Part shown: positions 1-15,112 of the stretch, piece by piece | Numbering within the stretch: the stretch's first letter is position 1 | Layout of the letters: each line of letters opens with the position of its first letter | From: Auanema rhodensis | Taxonomy: Eukaryota; Nematoda; Chromadorea; Rhabditida; Rhabditidae | Assembly (NCBI GenBank): GCA_964057225.1 | Contig: OZ059898.1 | Location: 6,448,001 to 6,512,000, forward strand | Reading direction: 5' to 3' | Length of the DNA: 64,000 nucleotides | Notes under the pieces: model-generated | Database searches by the model: none | Seen by the model: the letters and a program-made list of their open reading frames with translations, nothing else | What the model was told of the DNA's origin: nothing | Translations under genes and position numbers: made by a program

Positions 1-87
1 GGTCATTCGCAACAGAATGAAACTTTTTTTTGCAACAATGAAGTTAGTTTTCCGGATAATATCGTCGGGAATTGGGGAAGAAGATAG
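1..87 (+). CDS. Possible last coding piece of a gene running in from the left
   Basis: The frame starting at base 1 is open for 28 codons and ends with TAG at 85-87. Its composition is less AT-rich than the DNA after it and reads like protein (for example GHSQQNETFFCNNEV). From base 88 on the sequence becomes AT-rich. This could be the tail of a terminal exon, but so short a piece at a window edge cannot be assigned to a family and may be chance. Confidence 0.22.
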   Translation, partial: GHSQQNETFFCNNEVSFPDNIVGNWGRR

Positions 88-1105
88 TAGTTGGCTTGTT
101 CCGATCAGCAAAATCAAATTTGTCGATCATATTATCTTAATTTGGTAATTTATGGAACATTTTTACTCAATTTTATAAAAAGAATTGTGATTTCTATTTA
201 ATAAAATGATCTAATTGATAGATAAAACTATATATAATAATATATATATATTAACTATATCATATAATAATGAAAATAACTAATATAAGACATAATTTAT
301 TCAATATATAAACTTCATTCACTTCTTTAACAGGTAATTTCAGAAGTTAAGAATGTCTTATCCGATTTTTTTCAAAAAAAAAATTATATAACATCAGTTG
401 AAATCAACAAGCTTGGTAATGGTTGTTGTTTGGGATGAGAGAGATAGCTCACTTGCAGACCAAAAGTTTCGAAAAGTCAAATTGCCTCAAGCAATTACCG
501 TGTGGACTTTAATTGAAAATGAGCCTTCCTAACCAAATGGAAAGCTTACATAACGTGACGAAGAACTGAGCAACTCATATCTTTGGCTATCTCTCTCTTT
601 CTCTCTCTATGTTTGCGAAGGTTTTTTTCAAGCTGTGAGACCCACCTTAGCCTTATTATCATTGAATAACTTATTTTTAAATATTTTTATAAATAACTAT
701 AAACAATTGTTTTACTATATAGTTTTCATAAAAATATTTTTTAAATTCTTAACGATAATCTTTCTTTTCTCATTTTTTCTGTAAAAGCATGAACATAAGA
801 TTATACTTTTTTTCTGCGAAAAACATAGCTACTGTGTTGTGATGTTTTTCCCACATTTTTTTTTATTTAAATAGCCAAAAATAGTAAAAAAAGGTTGAAA
901 TAAATGAAAAAAAAAATAAAAAAATATATTTGTTAGATGTGTAGTATAAAAAAATGTCATTTAGTTATATTGTACTAGTAGTTTAGTTTAATAGCTACAT
1001 ATAAACGTCATAAAATCATCATTTTTCTTTAAATTTTAAATATAATTTTTGTATTTATTATATATTATTATTATTATTATATTATAGATGAAAATATAGG
1101 CATTC
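88..1105. other. Region upstream of the K2P channel first exon
   Basis: About 1 kb of mostly AT-rich DNA. A less AT-rich block at about 415-640 includes a 37-codon open frame (419-532, plus strand) followed by a TC-rich run near 590-620. I cannot tell whether this is 5' UTR, promoter or a small exon. A splice-acceptor-like TTATATTATAG lies just before 1088, 18 nt upstream of the channel ATG. No RNA gene or repeat family is recognised. Confidence 0.3.
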
Positions 1106-4100
1106 ATGTTAGCTGGAAATAAAGCTTTCGGATATCGTCCGTTAACACATCGATCACAATCTCGGAAATCTGTGAAACGCAGAAAACAACGAGTAGAAGG
1201 ATATGTACTTACAACAGGTATCTATTATCCATTTCTTTATCATTTTTTAAAGAAATAATCTGTTAAATTTCTTTTTTTCTTTATTTTACTTGTTACTTCA
1301 TGATGTTTCAGTACTATATACTGCCTAACACATAACGTTGATTAATGCTTGATGGTCCTATGGGGCCCACATTAAACTTTTAGTCAGCAACAAATGATGA
1401 GGAAAAAATGCCTAAAAAAGGCAATGAACATGTGTAGAAAAGACTATCAGAGAGTTACTCTTTCCTCTTTTTCCGTCTTCTCCTTCTTCTTCAAGTCCTT
1501 CCCATCATTGTCATTTCCGAGGCTGTGACAAATAGCTCCCGAGACTGAGGCCACACCCCTTTTCCCCTCAGGGCTTGTAAGGGCTCGATTTGCCCCTTCA
1601 TGCTTGAAGTGGTTCGCAATTGTTTTAACTTACATTTCATGATTCTTAACTATATCATTCATGACAAAAGCTCAAACGTTTTTCCGCTGATTTTTTGACT
1701 TTCGTGTTCAATTTAGAAAATTTTTTTTTCGTTTAAATCGAGTAAAACAACAATGAATATCTCTTACCAAAATCTTTACAACCACAGTCTCTCTATCGTT
1801 CTCTCTCTATATCATTCTGTCTCTCTATAATTTTCTCTCTTTATCTCTCAAAAAGTTATAATCATACTATATATTCAATTTGATAATTTTTTTTTCTTAT
1901 ATTCTTTACTTTCTTCCCTATCTATAGTATACATATAGGCATATGATGTGTATCTTGTCTACCTTGCTTATGACTTTCAAATAATATTAAGTGACATCAA
2001 AAGAATAATGAAATACAATACTATTTCCAACTTTTACTCTATCTAAATTCAAATATTATAAGTACATAATAATGTCTTTATTAACAAAATATTTCATATT
2101 AAATTCTATAAAAAAATATTTTAATTTTTTTTTTATAAAATATTTTTTAAATTAATTATGTGATTAAAATAATTATTATTGTATCTGTTCATTCTATATA
2201 TTCTAAGTTATTTTTTTCATTTTGAACTTTATATTTTATAAATTATAAAACAAACTTACATATTTTTTCAATTGGTTTTCTACTTTTTCAATCTAAAAAT
2301 TAAAAAAATTGTTACCAACTTTTTCGTTAAAATGATATAGCCATGCTGTATTCATCTAAATGATTGACAGATGAAAAAAAACTGAAATGTCTTCGCTTGA
2401 ATTCCCTTAAGACTATCTCAATTCGGACCCCCATATTACCTCAGAATTATGAACTTTTTAATAATTCAAATAGTATTTTATATAATATTTGTAAACAATT
2501 CATATAAATATACAATTTTTCATATTTTTCTCAAAAAATTGTCGATGCGTAACAAAAATATAAAACTCAATCTGGTTTAGTACTCAACTTGATATAAATT
2601 TTTATATGCCTGTGTATATTATGTAATATATACTAAAAAACGTAAATTTTAAGAAAAATTGTTAAAGTAATTTGATTTTTCTATTTTTCAACATTTCAAT
2701 TCAGCCGTAACAACATAAACTTTTACTATATTCCCCCTTCTCGTTTTACTTCTTTTTCCCTCTTCATAACCAAATAGTTATAATTTCACCAGATGAGGTA
2801 CCAGATGTCAACAAATCATTCTAACATTCAGATTTATACGAAAAACTCATTTTTTCCTGGAACAACGATCAAAAAAATTTCTGAAAAATGCTTCAAGTAA
2901 AACTTAACGAAGTTGAAAATTAGAATTAATTCGAATTCATAATTTGAAAAACTGTTTCTAAATGGCCAATCATTTAAAAAAAAATGTTTTTGTTTTGATA
3001 AACAAGATGGATGCGATTTGATAACTTTTAGAGATAGATTGAATATTTTTTAATAATTATGAGGAAAATAAATGCTTTTCTGTTGGATGAAGTAAGTTTT
3101 CAGTGCGTTTCTCGTAAACCAACTATATCTTTGACGCTTCAATTTTGGGACTGACATATCTTCCCCCCACCCTTTCTTGGTACCCTCAAGGGACCAATCT
3201 ACTAGCTTGCTTCCCCTTGGCGTAAAGCTTAGTTCGGACCAAGCCGAGAACCTCGGCACTTGCCAAACCAAAAGAGAAACGAGATAGAAAGAAAATAAAG
3301 ACAAAAGAAGGAAAAGAATACTTTTCTTTTTTTCTCTAAGAAGCTCACTCAATCTTTTGAAATTTTGCTATCCCTTATCTTTCCTTCTTCTGTCTTGATC
3401 TCTCTCACTTCTGCTATAGAAACCTCTTCCTCTCACAATACCACTAAACTTGCCATGTATGTCAATCATCAGATGCTTCCGGTTTTATAGAAACCATCAG
3501 ATTTCAATCTTCGAGTTGAGAAAACATTTGATTTTCTATTTTATAAATAAAATTTATAAAAACATATGTGAATATACTTGTACTCGATGATAAATTGTTT
3601 TTTCGTTGTCGATAGAAAATACGTTTCACATGAAACATTTCATTCTTTTTTGTTTTATTTCAATACAAAGTATACGGTATATCTTACTATACTATATTAA
3701 AATAAATTTTTAATATACAAACAAGACGACTAAAGACACGGTAAAAGAAACAAAGAGCAGTTATTTCTACGTCTTAAACTCATGCTTCACCAATTATACT
3801 CTTTAAATAACTTTATAATTGAGTGATCGGACCCTGTTGCAAGAACGCGCTGACTCGCTTATCCGATTTGTATCCGAAAATCCGGTTGACAAGCTTGGTT
3901 TGGCTAGTCATCAACGGTCAAAACTCCTATCATTGCCATCCATTCACTATTTCTCTTTTAGCATTAGATTCAATTCTTTCACCATTTCACGAAATAGTCA
4001 GCGAATTCTAATAATCTTGATAGTTTTTCTTTTAATTTATTTATTATAATATCATTTATAATAAAAAATATATTTTCATAGATAATTTAATCATCTTTGC

Positions 4101-4570
4101 TATCTATTTTTTTAAAAAATATAAATATATAATAGAATAATAAAATAATATATTCGCTATGAAAAATGAATAATTTTTTTTTTGTTATTGTTCTTATTTT
4201 TTTTATTCGTTTTTCCTTTATTTTTCATCTTTTCTTTCATCAACTACCTTCATTTCAATATTTATCCACAGCCATCTTACTTTTTTTTTCAAATAAATTA
4301 CCTTTACATACACTCTCATATACATCTAAAGATAGATATCTGAATAAGGAAATTTTAAATTTTTCAATAAATATATTTAAAGATGGGCAAACATTTCCTT
4401 GTCAAAGTTCAAAAATGATATATCACTTGTCTTCATCAATTTATATTTTTGACAAAAACTTCAAAATACTACCATGACCTTTGCTTTCGTTTTTAGCATA
4501 GTTTATAGGATAAGAGTGATGTAAGAACAAACGGGCAATATAGTCAGAATTCTGATTTTCTTATTTTCTT

Positions 4571-4629
<59 letters not shown>

Positions 4630-7600
4630 ATATCTCTCTTTCTCTCTATATCTCTCCCTCCTTCTAGCTATATCATAGAACAGACTAGTTTAGTCTTCAG
4701 TTTCACAATATGACAATGCCCTGAGGGCGTGTATACATAGGAACGAAAAGCTCAAATTTGTTTGTTGCTTTATTTAGACGAAGTTCACAATGAGTAATTC
4801 TAGTGCATCCTCTTTATTCTGTTTATTTTGATATAATTTGATGATAATATCCGTTTTATATGTTATTTATATACATATATTTATATTTTTTAATAACTTT
4901 ACTTACCAATTCATTCATTTTTGAACTAAAATCTGTAATCTCTAATATTTCAAAGAAAATATATTATATTTTCTTTTAAATTCTTTGAAGTATTATAAGT
5001 AAAAAAAGGAACATTAAAGTAAAAAATATACAAAAGATTTCATATTTCTTTTTATTTCCATCAACAAACCTTGCAAACGAAACCTCCATAATCTCTGTCA
5101 TTTTTCTTTTTTAATTCATTTCTCTTGCTGTATTGAGCCATGTGATGAGCTTGAAATTCGCAATTCCATAAAGCCACTCTGAATGTTGCGTCTTCTTGCC
5201 AATTGGCCGTTTTTTACTAATTCGAGCCATCTATCTCTCGTTGTTTTTAAGTTTTTTTTCCGAATTTTATCAATACTATTCGATGTATATATTAGTGAAT
5301 TGATACTCATTCATTCAATTTTTTTCCCAATTCAAACAATGATTTACTTGTAATACTTGTGTTATAGATGTATCAACATCCCACAACAATGCACAAATGA
5401 GGAATAAGGGTTATGAACGGGTAGATTCGGAGCCGAATCTGCACGATAACAGTGCCACGACTCTACTCAATGAAGAATTCGGTATCAAATTGAAACTGGG
5501 CACAGCTCGTATTTTACAGTTTTAGCTTCAACTTCCCATGGCCAAATTGAATATGAAGATGGTCCGGAAGATGATATGGAAAGATATGAGTTAGATGATC
5601 ATCTTGGAGAAATTCCGGTTGCATTTCATAGAAGGCAAAGAAGGGTTCGATCTTTTTTTTTTTAATTTTTCAATATTTTGAGCTTATTTCGGCAATATTC
5701 CTTATAGATATTATTATTGGGCATGATGTTAGCTATAGGGAAAATATCGAATATCTATCAGTTTTCATAGCTTATTATGCTTCAAACTTTTATATTTAAT
5801 TCTGAAGCTTTAACTATAACTAGCTTTAATTTTATTTTATTTGCATCAGCATATGTATATGATATTATTATTTATATTATTATATAATTATACTATATAG
5901 ATAGTTTGATAGCTTTCCTATCATTAATATATTAATATCATCTAACTATAATTTTTATAAGTTAAAGCATGATAACAGCATGTGGCTTCTTGTTTATTAT
6001 AGGAAGCTTTATATGGACCAGGATCGCAACGTGGAAGCTATTTAGAAGAAAGTAACTCTATGCTACATTCATGTCATGACGAGGTTTTAATATAATGCCC
6101 TTAGGCATATTTCTATGTGTTGTACTCATATTTTTTTTCAATTTTCTGCACGACTTTTCACTTTTTTTTTAAATTTGAATTCAAGCTGCAGCACTTTGTA
6201 TTTATTTCAATAATATTTAATATTCATATATTTGTAGAGTGGACATGATCATATGGATAATAGTGAAGATTCGAAAGAAGATGATGAAGAAGAATCAGAG
6301 CGTGGCATAAGAAAAGTTATTTTATTATAAATTAAATAATTAAATTAATTATATTATAGTATGCTAAATTAATACTTCCTCATGTTGCATTGGTTTTATT
6401 AACATGTGCTTATACCGTATTAGGAGCTTCAATATTTTACAGTGTTGAAAGACCACATGAATTAGAAACAAAACAACAACAAGTAAAACATATTTCAATT
6501 TCTTTATTTTTTATTTTATTTTTTTCTAGTTACAACAAATTTATACAAGACAAACTGAATTTGTCGATCAACTTGTGCGCTTAGCAGCTCATAATCAAAC
6601 TGGTATCTTCGCTTTTTCTTTTTCTTTTAAAAATTTTCTTATAATTAAGGTCGATTAGAATGGGAAATGATCGCAAGGCAACATATGCATAACATGTCTG
6701 ATCAACTATTTGTTGCTTTTGAGAAATATTTCTTAACATCAACTGAAGTCAAAAAGAACATAACGACCGAAATATGGAGCTTCCCAACATCCATCTTTTT
6801 TGCTGTTACAGTTGTCACAACAATTGGTAATTTCTTATTTTTATTTTATTATTATTTATAAGATTTATTTGATAAATGTTTTTTTTTAGGTTATGGTAAT
6901 CCTGTTCCTGTAACTAATGTTGGTCGAATTGTTTGTATTATGTTTTCTCTTTTTGGAATTCCTTTGACTTTAGTTACAATAGCTGATCTTGGTATGATAA
7001 ACAAAAAATCAAAGCATATATTAGAAAAACAAATATTATTTTAGGTAAATTCTTATCAGAACATCTTATATGGATGTATGGAAATTATTTGAAGTTAAAA
7101 CAATTGATATTTGATCGAGATAAACGAGACCGTGCTCGTGAACATGTTTGTGAACACTGTCAGAGCCAAGGAATAGGCCATAATATGCATATTATTGAAG
7201 AACAAAGGTAATTTAATATCTTTTTATTAAATTTATTATAAAACTTATATATTTTTATAACAAACAAAATGAAAATCTTTATTGAACAATAATAAATATC
7301 AGCATTTTTTTCCAATTTTTAAGAAAAACCTTAAATTATTTTTATTAAAAAATCATATAAGCCTAACTATTAAATAAATATTTCGGAATAAAATTAAATT
7401 TTTAGAATTCCTGCCATTCTGGTGTTAGCAATACTCGTCCTATATACAGCTCTTGGAGGAGTTTTAATGTCAAAGCTTGAACCGTGGACTTTTTTCACCT
7501 CATTCTACTGGTCATTTATTACCATGACTACTGTATGTTTATATATTTTTTAATTTTTAATTAATTGATATTTGATTTGATAATATTTCAGGTCGGGTTC

Positions 7601-8608
7601 GGCGATTTGATGCCGCGTAGGGATGAGTACATGTACATCATATTATTATATATAATTTTAGGTTATTTCTTCTTTTTTTTTTATTTTTTAATATTTAATA
7701 ATAATAAATATTCTTCCAGGATTGGCAATAACAACTATGTGTATTGATTTGGTTGGAGTACAATACATTCGCAAGATTCATTATTTCGGTAGAAAAATTC
7801 AAGATGCACGATCTGCTTTGGCTGTTGTCGGGGGAAAGGTAATCATAAGGCTTTTAGGATTTTTGAAATTTTCCCAGACATCCAGGATGTTCTCATATAT
7901 TTTAGTTTTTTTTGATGCCATATAGAGAAAAGAAGAGAATTTAGTTGAAATACTCTTAAAAGGGCTATAGTTTTTCTATAGCTTTTCGCTTTGATTTCCA
8001 ATTTTATATATTGGAGAAGCATTTAGTGCTATTCTCATACCAAAGACAATCATTTATCATGTACTAATGCTCTGCTTTATTTGAACAAACTGGGCGCTGA
8101 GAAGTTAGTCCTTGGGGAATTATGTCAAGCTTTCGTCTGAGTCATCTGATTTTTTCTGATGTTAAACATCTTTTTTTTTCTGAAGTGAAGTGCACAATCA
8201 AAAATTCACATAGTTCAATTTAATATGTGAAATATAGAAATCTACTTGAAGGGTCTATAAAAACAAAATTGATTAATATTTCAGGTTGTGCTTGTCTCGG
8301 AATTATATGCTAACCTTATGCAGAAGAGAGCTCGAAATCTCTCAAAAGAAGCTTTCATCATTGAGAATTTATACATTTCAAAACATATAATTCCATTCAT
8401 TCCTAGTGATATTCGACTTATAAGGTTGAATAATTAGATTCAAAAAATATAAATCGTACTTTAATTTAGGTACATCGACCAAAATCCAGATGGTACTTTA
8501 TCTACTTCATCTTCATCCATTGATCTACAAAGCTGCCGCTTTTGTCATTCTCGCTTCAGTTTATCTAATCATAATATTCCAGCTTCAACTATCACAACAA
8601 CAGAATAG
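1106..8608 (+). CDS. TWK-family two-pore-domain (K2P) potassium channel
   Basis: Background K+ channel subunit of the plasma membrane, expected to work as a dimer. I read 15 exons and about 580 residues. Exon 1 (1106-1217) starts at ATG with an in-frame TAG 9 nt upstream and ends in phase 1. It joins exon 2 at 5368 in phase, giving VLTTDVSTSHNNAQMRNKGY. After an acidic N-terminus come M1 (from 6361), a cap region with an N-glycosylation site (NITT), filter 1 TTIGYGN, M2, M3, filter 2 TTVGFGD and M4. Introns interrupt both filters: inside the first Gly codon of GYG, and before the Val of filter 2. The M2-M3 loop holds a CEHC pair (about 7147-7158) and the C-tail a CRFC pair. The stop is TAG at 8606-8608. 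Family is certain; which TWK paralogue is not. Confidence 0.93.
1218..5367 (+). other. 4.15 kb first intron of the K2P channel gene
   Basis: GT at 1218 follows ...ACAACAG and the acceptor is GTTATAG at 5361-5367. It is about ninety times longer than most introns here, so it is a likely site for regulatory elements or alternative promoters. It contains a (CT)24 run and several shorter TC tracts. Two less AT-rich islands lie at about 3120-3250 and 3810-3960. A downstream start is possible: Met at 5397 is in frame and would give a shorter isoform if transcription began inside the intron. Confidence 0.7.
4574..4621. repeat. (CT)24 microsatellite
   Basis: Perfect CT dinucleotide run of 48 nt. It is followed by two imperfect copies of an 18-nt unit of the type TTTCTCTCTATATCTCTC to about 4665. 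It lies in the first intron of the K2P gene. Confidence 0.95.
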
Positions 8609-8748
8609 AATTTTTTTATTTTGAATGTTTTAGTACTTAACAGAGGTTTTTATTTACAACAATCATATCATTTTTTTGGCTATGAAAATGTTTTTAATGT
8701 TCTTGTAGTTTATATTATTTTGTAATCTTTATATGAGTAATAATTCTT

Positions 8749-8754
8749 AATAAA
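8749..8754 (+). terminator. Polyadenylation signal AATAAA, K2P channel gene
   Basis: Canonical AATAAA 141 nt after the channel stop codon. A minus-strand AATAAA for the convergent dnj-10 gene starts only 7 nt further on. Confidence 0.7.
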
Positions 8755-8760
8755 AATCTA

Positions 8761-8766
8761 TTTATT
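8761..8766 (-). terminator. Polyadenylation signal AATAAA, dnj-10
   Basis: TTTATT on the plus strand reads AATAAA on the minus strand, about 39 nt beyond the distal dnj-10 stop at 8805. The two convergent 3' UTRs therefore probably overlap. Confidence 0.65.
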
Positions 8767-8804
8767 AAAACAACAATAACAACATCATCATCTTTCTATG
8801 CATC

Positions 8805-11005
8805 CTAAACACTACTGGCATCCTTCTTGCCATCCTCAGCTTCTATCTGCTTTTTCGATTTTTCTGAAAGAGTAACGCATTAGACATATCATGATATGGA
8901 GTCCACACCAGCAAACCTCATTTACCAAACATGGAACGTTTTAATTTACTAAAAAATCCGCTAGATGAAGAATCATCCGACTTTTCAGCGGTATTGGTAT
9001 AATCAGAAGATGTAGTAGAAGAAGGAGGAGGAGGAGGAGAAGAAGAAGAAGAAGCTTTACTAGCAAATAGATCTTCAGCTGGTTTTTCCGAAAAAGAGGA
9101 AGGTTCGGAGGCTGGTGGGGACTCCTTTTTATCAATCGTGTCACTTTTACGCTTTTGACTCAAGGATGCTTCTACAAACTAGGGATGGCAACTATTGATC
9201 ATTAGAACTTACTGTAATCATCATATCCTCTAACTGTTCCTGTTTTTGGTTTATCGGTATCAGTCCATTGAAGCATAAGTTCACGTTGAGCTTTGTTTAT
9301 CGAACTTAAAATGAGGTTATAATTCAAGACTGTTCGCGTTAAACATACCTGGGCACAGCAACTTTTACATGAATATATTGATCTCCATATCCTTCCCTAT
9401 TGGATCTTTTGACACCTTTACCAGTAAGTCTATAACAAATAAGTTTCTCATTGGGTTTATTTAATTTTATGTTTACTTCATTTTTGTATGACTAGAAGTT
9501 CCAGGAGATATATGAATATGAGTATCTTCCATGATACCAGGAACCTAAATGTTGGATTATAAGCATTTACAGTGTTCTCCTCACTTTAACAGTTCCGCCT
9601 AGTACAGCTTGAGCTAATGAAATATCAACATCGCAATGAAGATCATCCTTTTCTCGCCGGAATATTTTCGATGGAGCTACATTAAACATCATATAAACTG
9701 GTGTCTGGAAGTTAAACATTTAGCTTTCCTCAACTTAGGAGAATAATACCTTTCCAACTTGGAACCGAACTTTATCCTTATCGTTCGTACCCGCTGGAAC
9801 ATTTAATGTGACTTTTCGTTTTTGAACTGTTTGTCCATGTCCTTCACATTCTTGGCAAGGATTCTGAAAAATTTATAACATAATAATAATTAAAGTCGGA
9901 GTATCAGACCTTGTTGTAATGCCCACTACCATGGCAGCGATTGCATGATGTTTGATAAATGAAACCTCCTTGCAAGCGAGAAGAAACCATTCCTGTGCCA
10001 TTACAATAGGGACAGGATACCTTAACCAAATTAATATAACATCTTTAATATAGATGGAACTTGCCTTTTTGTATCCAGGCTCAACTTGGGTTCCTTTGCA
10101 TTTTAAGCAATCTTCAATCGTATTAACTAGAGTTGATTTAGATGCACCTAAATATCATATATATTTGTAAACTTTAGTTTTTTTCATACCTTTAACAGCT
10201 TCTTCAAACGTAATATCCATAATTAATTCCTCAGCATGTGAATGGCCAAATTGACTATCAGCAAAATCCCAATTCATACCTCCGCCTCCACCTCCCTGCA
10301 AGGTAGTAAAGTTAGCTTTTTAAAAAATTCGATTGAAACCATATTGAATCCGAAGGCTTTCTTAAATATTTCGTTCATATCCATAGTGCTTTGGTATTGC
10401 CAACCACCACGGCCTGCTCCTGCTCCACCTAAATATAAGGTTACTTTTTCAAATTATGTATAAAAGATGTACCAAATCCTCCACCGCCAGCAGGATTAGA
10501 ACCAAACGAATCATATTGTTGCCTCTTGCTATCATCGGACAAAACCTGAATTATAAAATGACTAACATTATTTTCTTTAAAGTGAAACCTCGTAAGCCTC
10601 TGAAATTGCTTGAAACTTTTCTTGAGCTTCTTTAGTTTTATTCACATCTGGATGATACTTTTTAGCTAACTAAACATATTTCTTAAATAAATATCAATGG
10701 TAAAAAAGGTTTACTTGAAAATAAGCCTTCTTTATGCCCTTAGCATCGGATGTTTTACTGACTCCTAATGTTTTATAATAATCTTCTTTCAATTGCGGTT
10801 TTGATATGTGAATATATTTTTTATCTGAAACATTTGAAATACAAGTCGAAAAGATGTACTGAAGTTTACCTGTTAACGTACGATTGGTAGAATTTAATAA
10901 AAGAGGTGAATAAGAAGTAGAGGCTAAATAACTCAGGGAATTGAAAGAATTTATAACAGGTCCGACTCTGGCAGCAACCGAACAACTACGATTTAAAACA
11001 ATCAT
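8805..11005 (-). CDS. dnj-10: Mitochondrial DnaJ/Hsp40 co-chaperone (Tid1/DNAJA3 type)
   Basis: Co-chaperone that loads substrates onto mitochondrial Hsp70. The N-terminus is rich in Ser and Arg with no acidic residues, like a mitochondrial presequence. The J domain follows from about residue 55 with the essential HPD in YHPDVNK, then a Gly-rich linker. The zinc region has four Cys pairs (CLKC, CPYC, CNRC, CQEC). C-terminal substrate-binding domains and a Ser/Pro-rich tail complete about 440 residues. One intron (10021-10064) has a GC donor. Two 3' ends are possible. Reading on after SMF gives GK and a stop at 8918-8920. Removing a 62-nt intron (8864-8925) gives a longer tail ending KDASSV with stop at 8805-8807. 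The gene shares a 391-bp divergent promoter with the DDX42 gene. Confidence 0.92.
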
Positions 11006-11396
11006 CTATCTGGAAAACGTTTAATCTTTCTCGAAATATTTAAGCAATATGTGAAGATAATAGAGTAAAAATTCCATTAAAACTTAAGGCATGCAATTGC
11101 AAAGATGTTCATAAAAGTAAAATTGAATAGATATAAACAATATAGTTCAATATAATAAGAAAAATCTGTTTGAAATCGAGAAAAATCTTGATTTTTCTTA
11201 ATTTCTAAGTAGAGCTTCGAACATCGAGGCACTAAAGAAAATACGTAAAAACTGAGAATTTCAGCTGACGAGTTCCTACGACTAAAAATTTAAAAATTTT
11301 CATTTTAATGTGAATGTAGTATATGAAAGCCTCTTAAACAAAATATTTAATAATTTCATTTCATTTTAGAATCATTGAATAAGGTATATTTTAAGA
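11006..11396. promoter_or_regulatory. Bidirectional promoter between dnj-10 and the DDX42 gene
   Basis: 391 bp separate the two divergent start codons. An acceptor-like TTTTAAG sits one base before the DDX42 ATG, so part of this is probably outron. A near-perfect palindrome, AGAAAAATC-TT-GATTTTTCT, lies at 11179-11198. A TTCTCGAA at about 11024-11031 fits two heat-shock-element units, which is weak but notable next to an Hsp40 gene. Confidence 0.5.
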
Positions 11397-14741
<3,345 letters not shown>

Positions 14742-14836
14742 AGTTTTCATCTTCTCATTTCATAATGGAATTGTATTTGTATTTACTTATTATGAAGTTA
14801 TTATGTCGAAAGGTCTCACTAAGAATTAAATATTCA

Positions 14837-14842
14837 AATAAA
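14837..14842 (+). terminator. Polyadenylation signal AATAAA, DDX42 gene
   Basis: AATAAA 96 nt after the helicase stop codon, in an AT-rich 3' region. Confidence 0.7.
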
Positions 14843-15106
14843 TTATACAGTAAACAATTGTTCATTCATTCAATTGTTTCCGATAATTTTTCTCCAATCT
14901 GCATGTTCTAACCAGAATGGACATGAAATATAACGTTGTAGAGAGAGAGTCCAGAGAAGGATGGCTTGTGTAATATGTGGCTAGCAACTGCTGTTCTCAA
15001 AGAAATGCCTTTTTCATGAATAGTTCTTCATTCTTTTCTATTTATTTTGCGTTTAAAATAATATAAAATTAATATTTTTTAAATGTTTTCGTTTTCTATT
15101 TTGAGT

Positions 15107-15112
15107 CACGTG
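15107..15112. promoter_or_regulatory. E-box CACGTG
   Basis: CACGTG in the context GTCACGTGGT, 214 bp upstream of the start codon of the membrane-protein gene. Such sites bind bHLH factors such as TFEB/HLH-30 or Myc/Max relatives. Binding here is inferred only from the motif. Confidence 0.35.

Noticed and set aside
3050-3352. 100-codon minus-strand frame with a hydrophobic N-terminus like a signal peptide
   Set aside because: No introns or start context, no recognisable family, and it lies inside the long first intron of the K2P gene. Probably chance in a less AT-rich patch.
3819-4049. Plus-strand frame with LLQERADSLIRFVSENPVDKLGLASHQ
   Set aside because: It looks coding-like for about 40 codons but has no ATG and degrades into AT-rich sequence. 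An alternative K2P exon cannot be excluded, but no donor in the right phase was found.
5116-5310. 64-codon minus-strand frame just before K2P exon 2
   Set aside because: No family features. It lies inside the intron and opposite to the gene.
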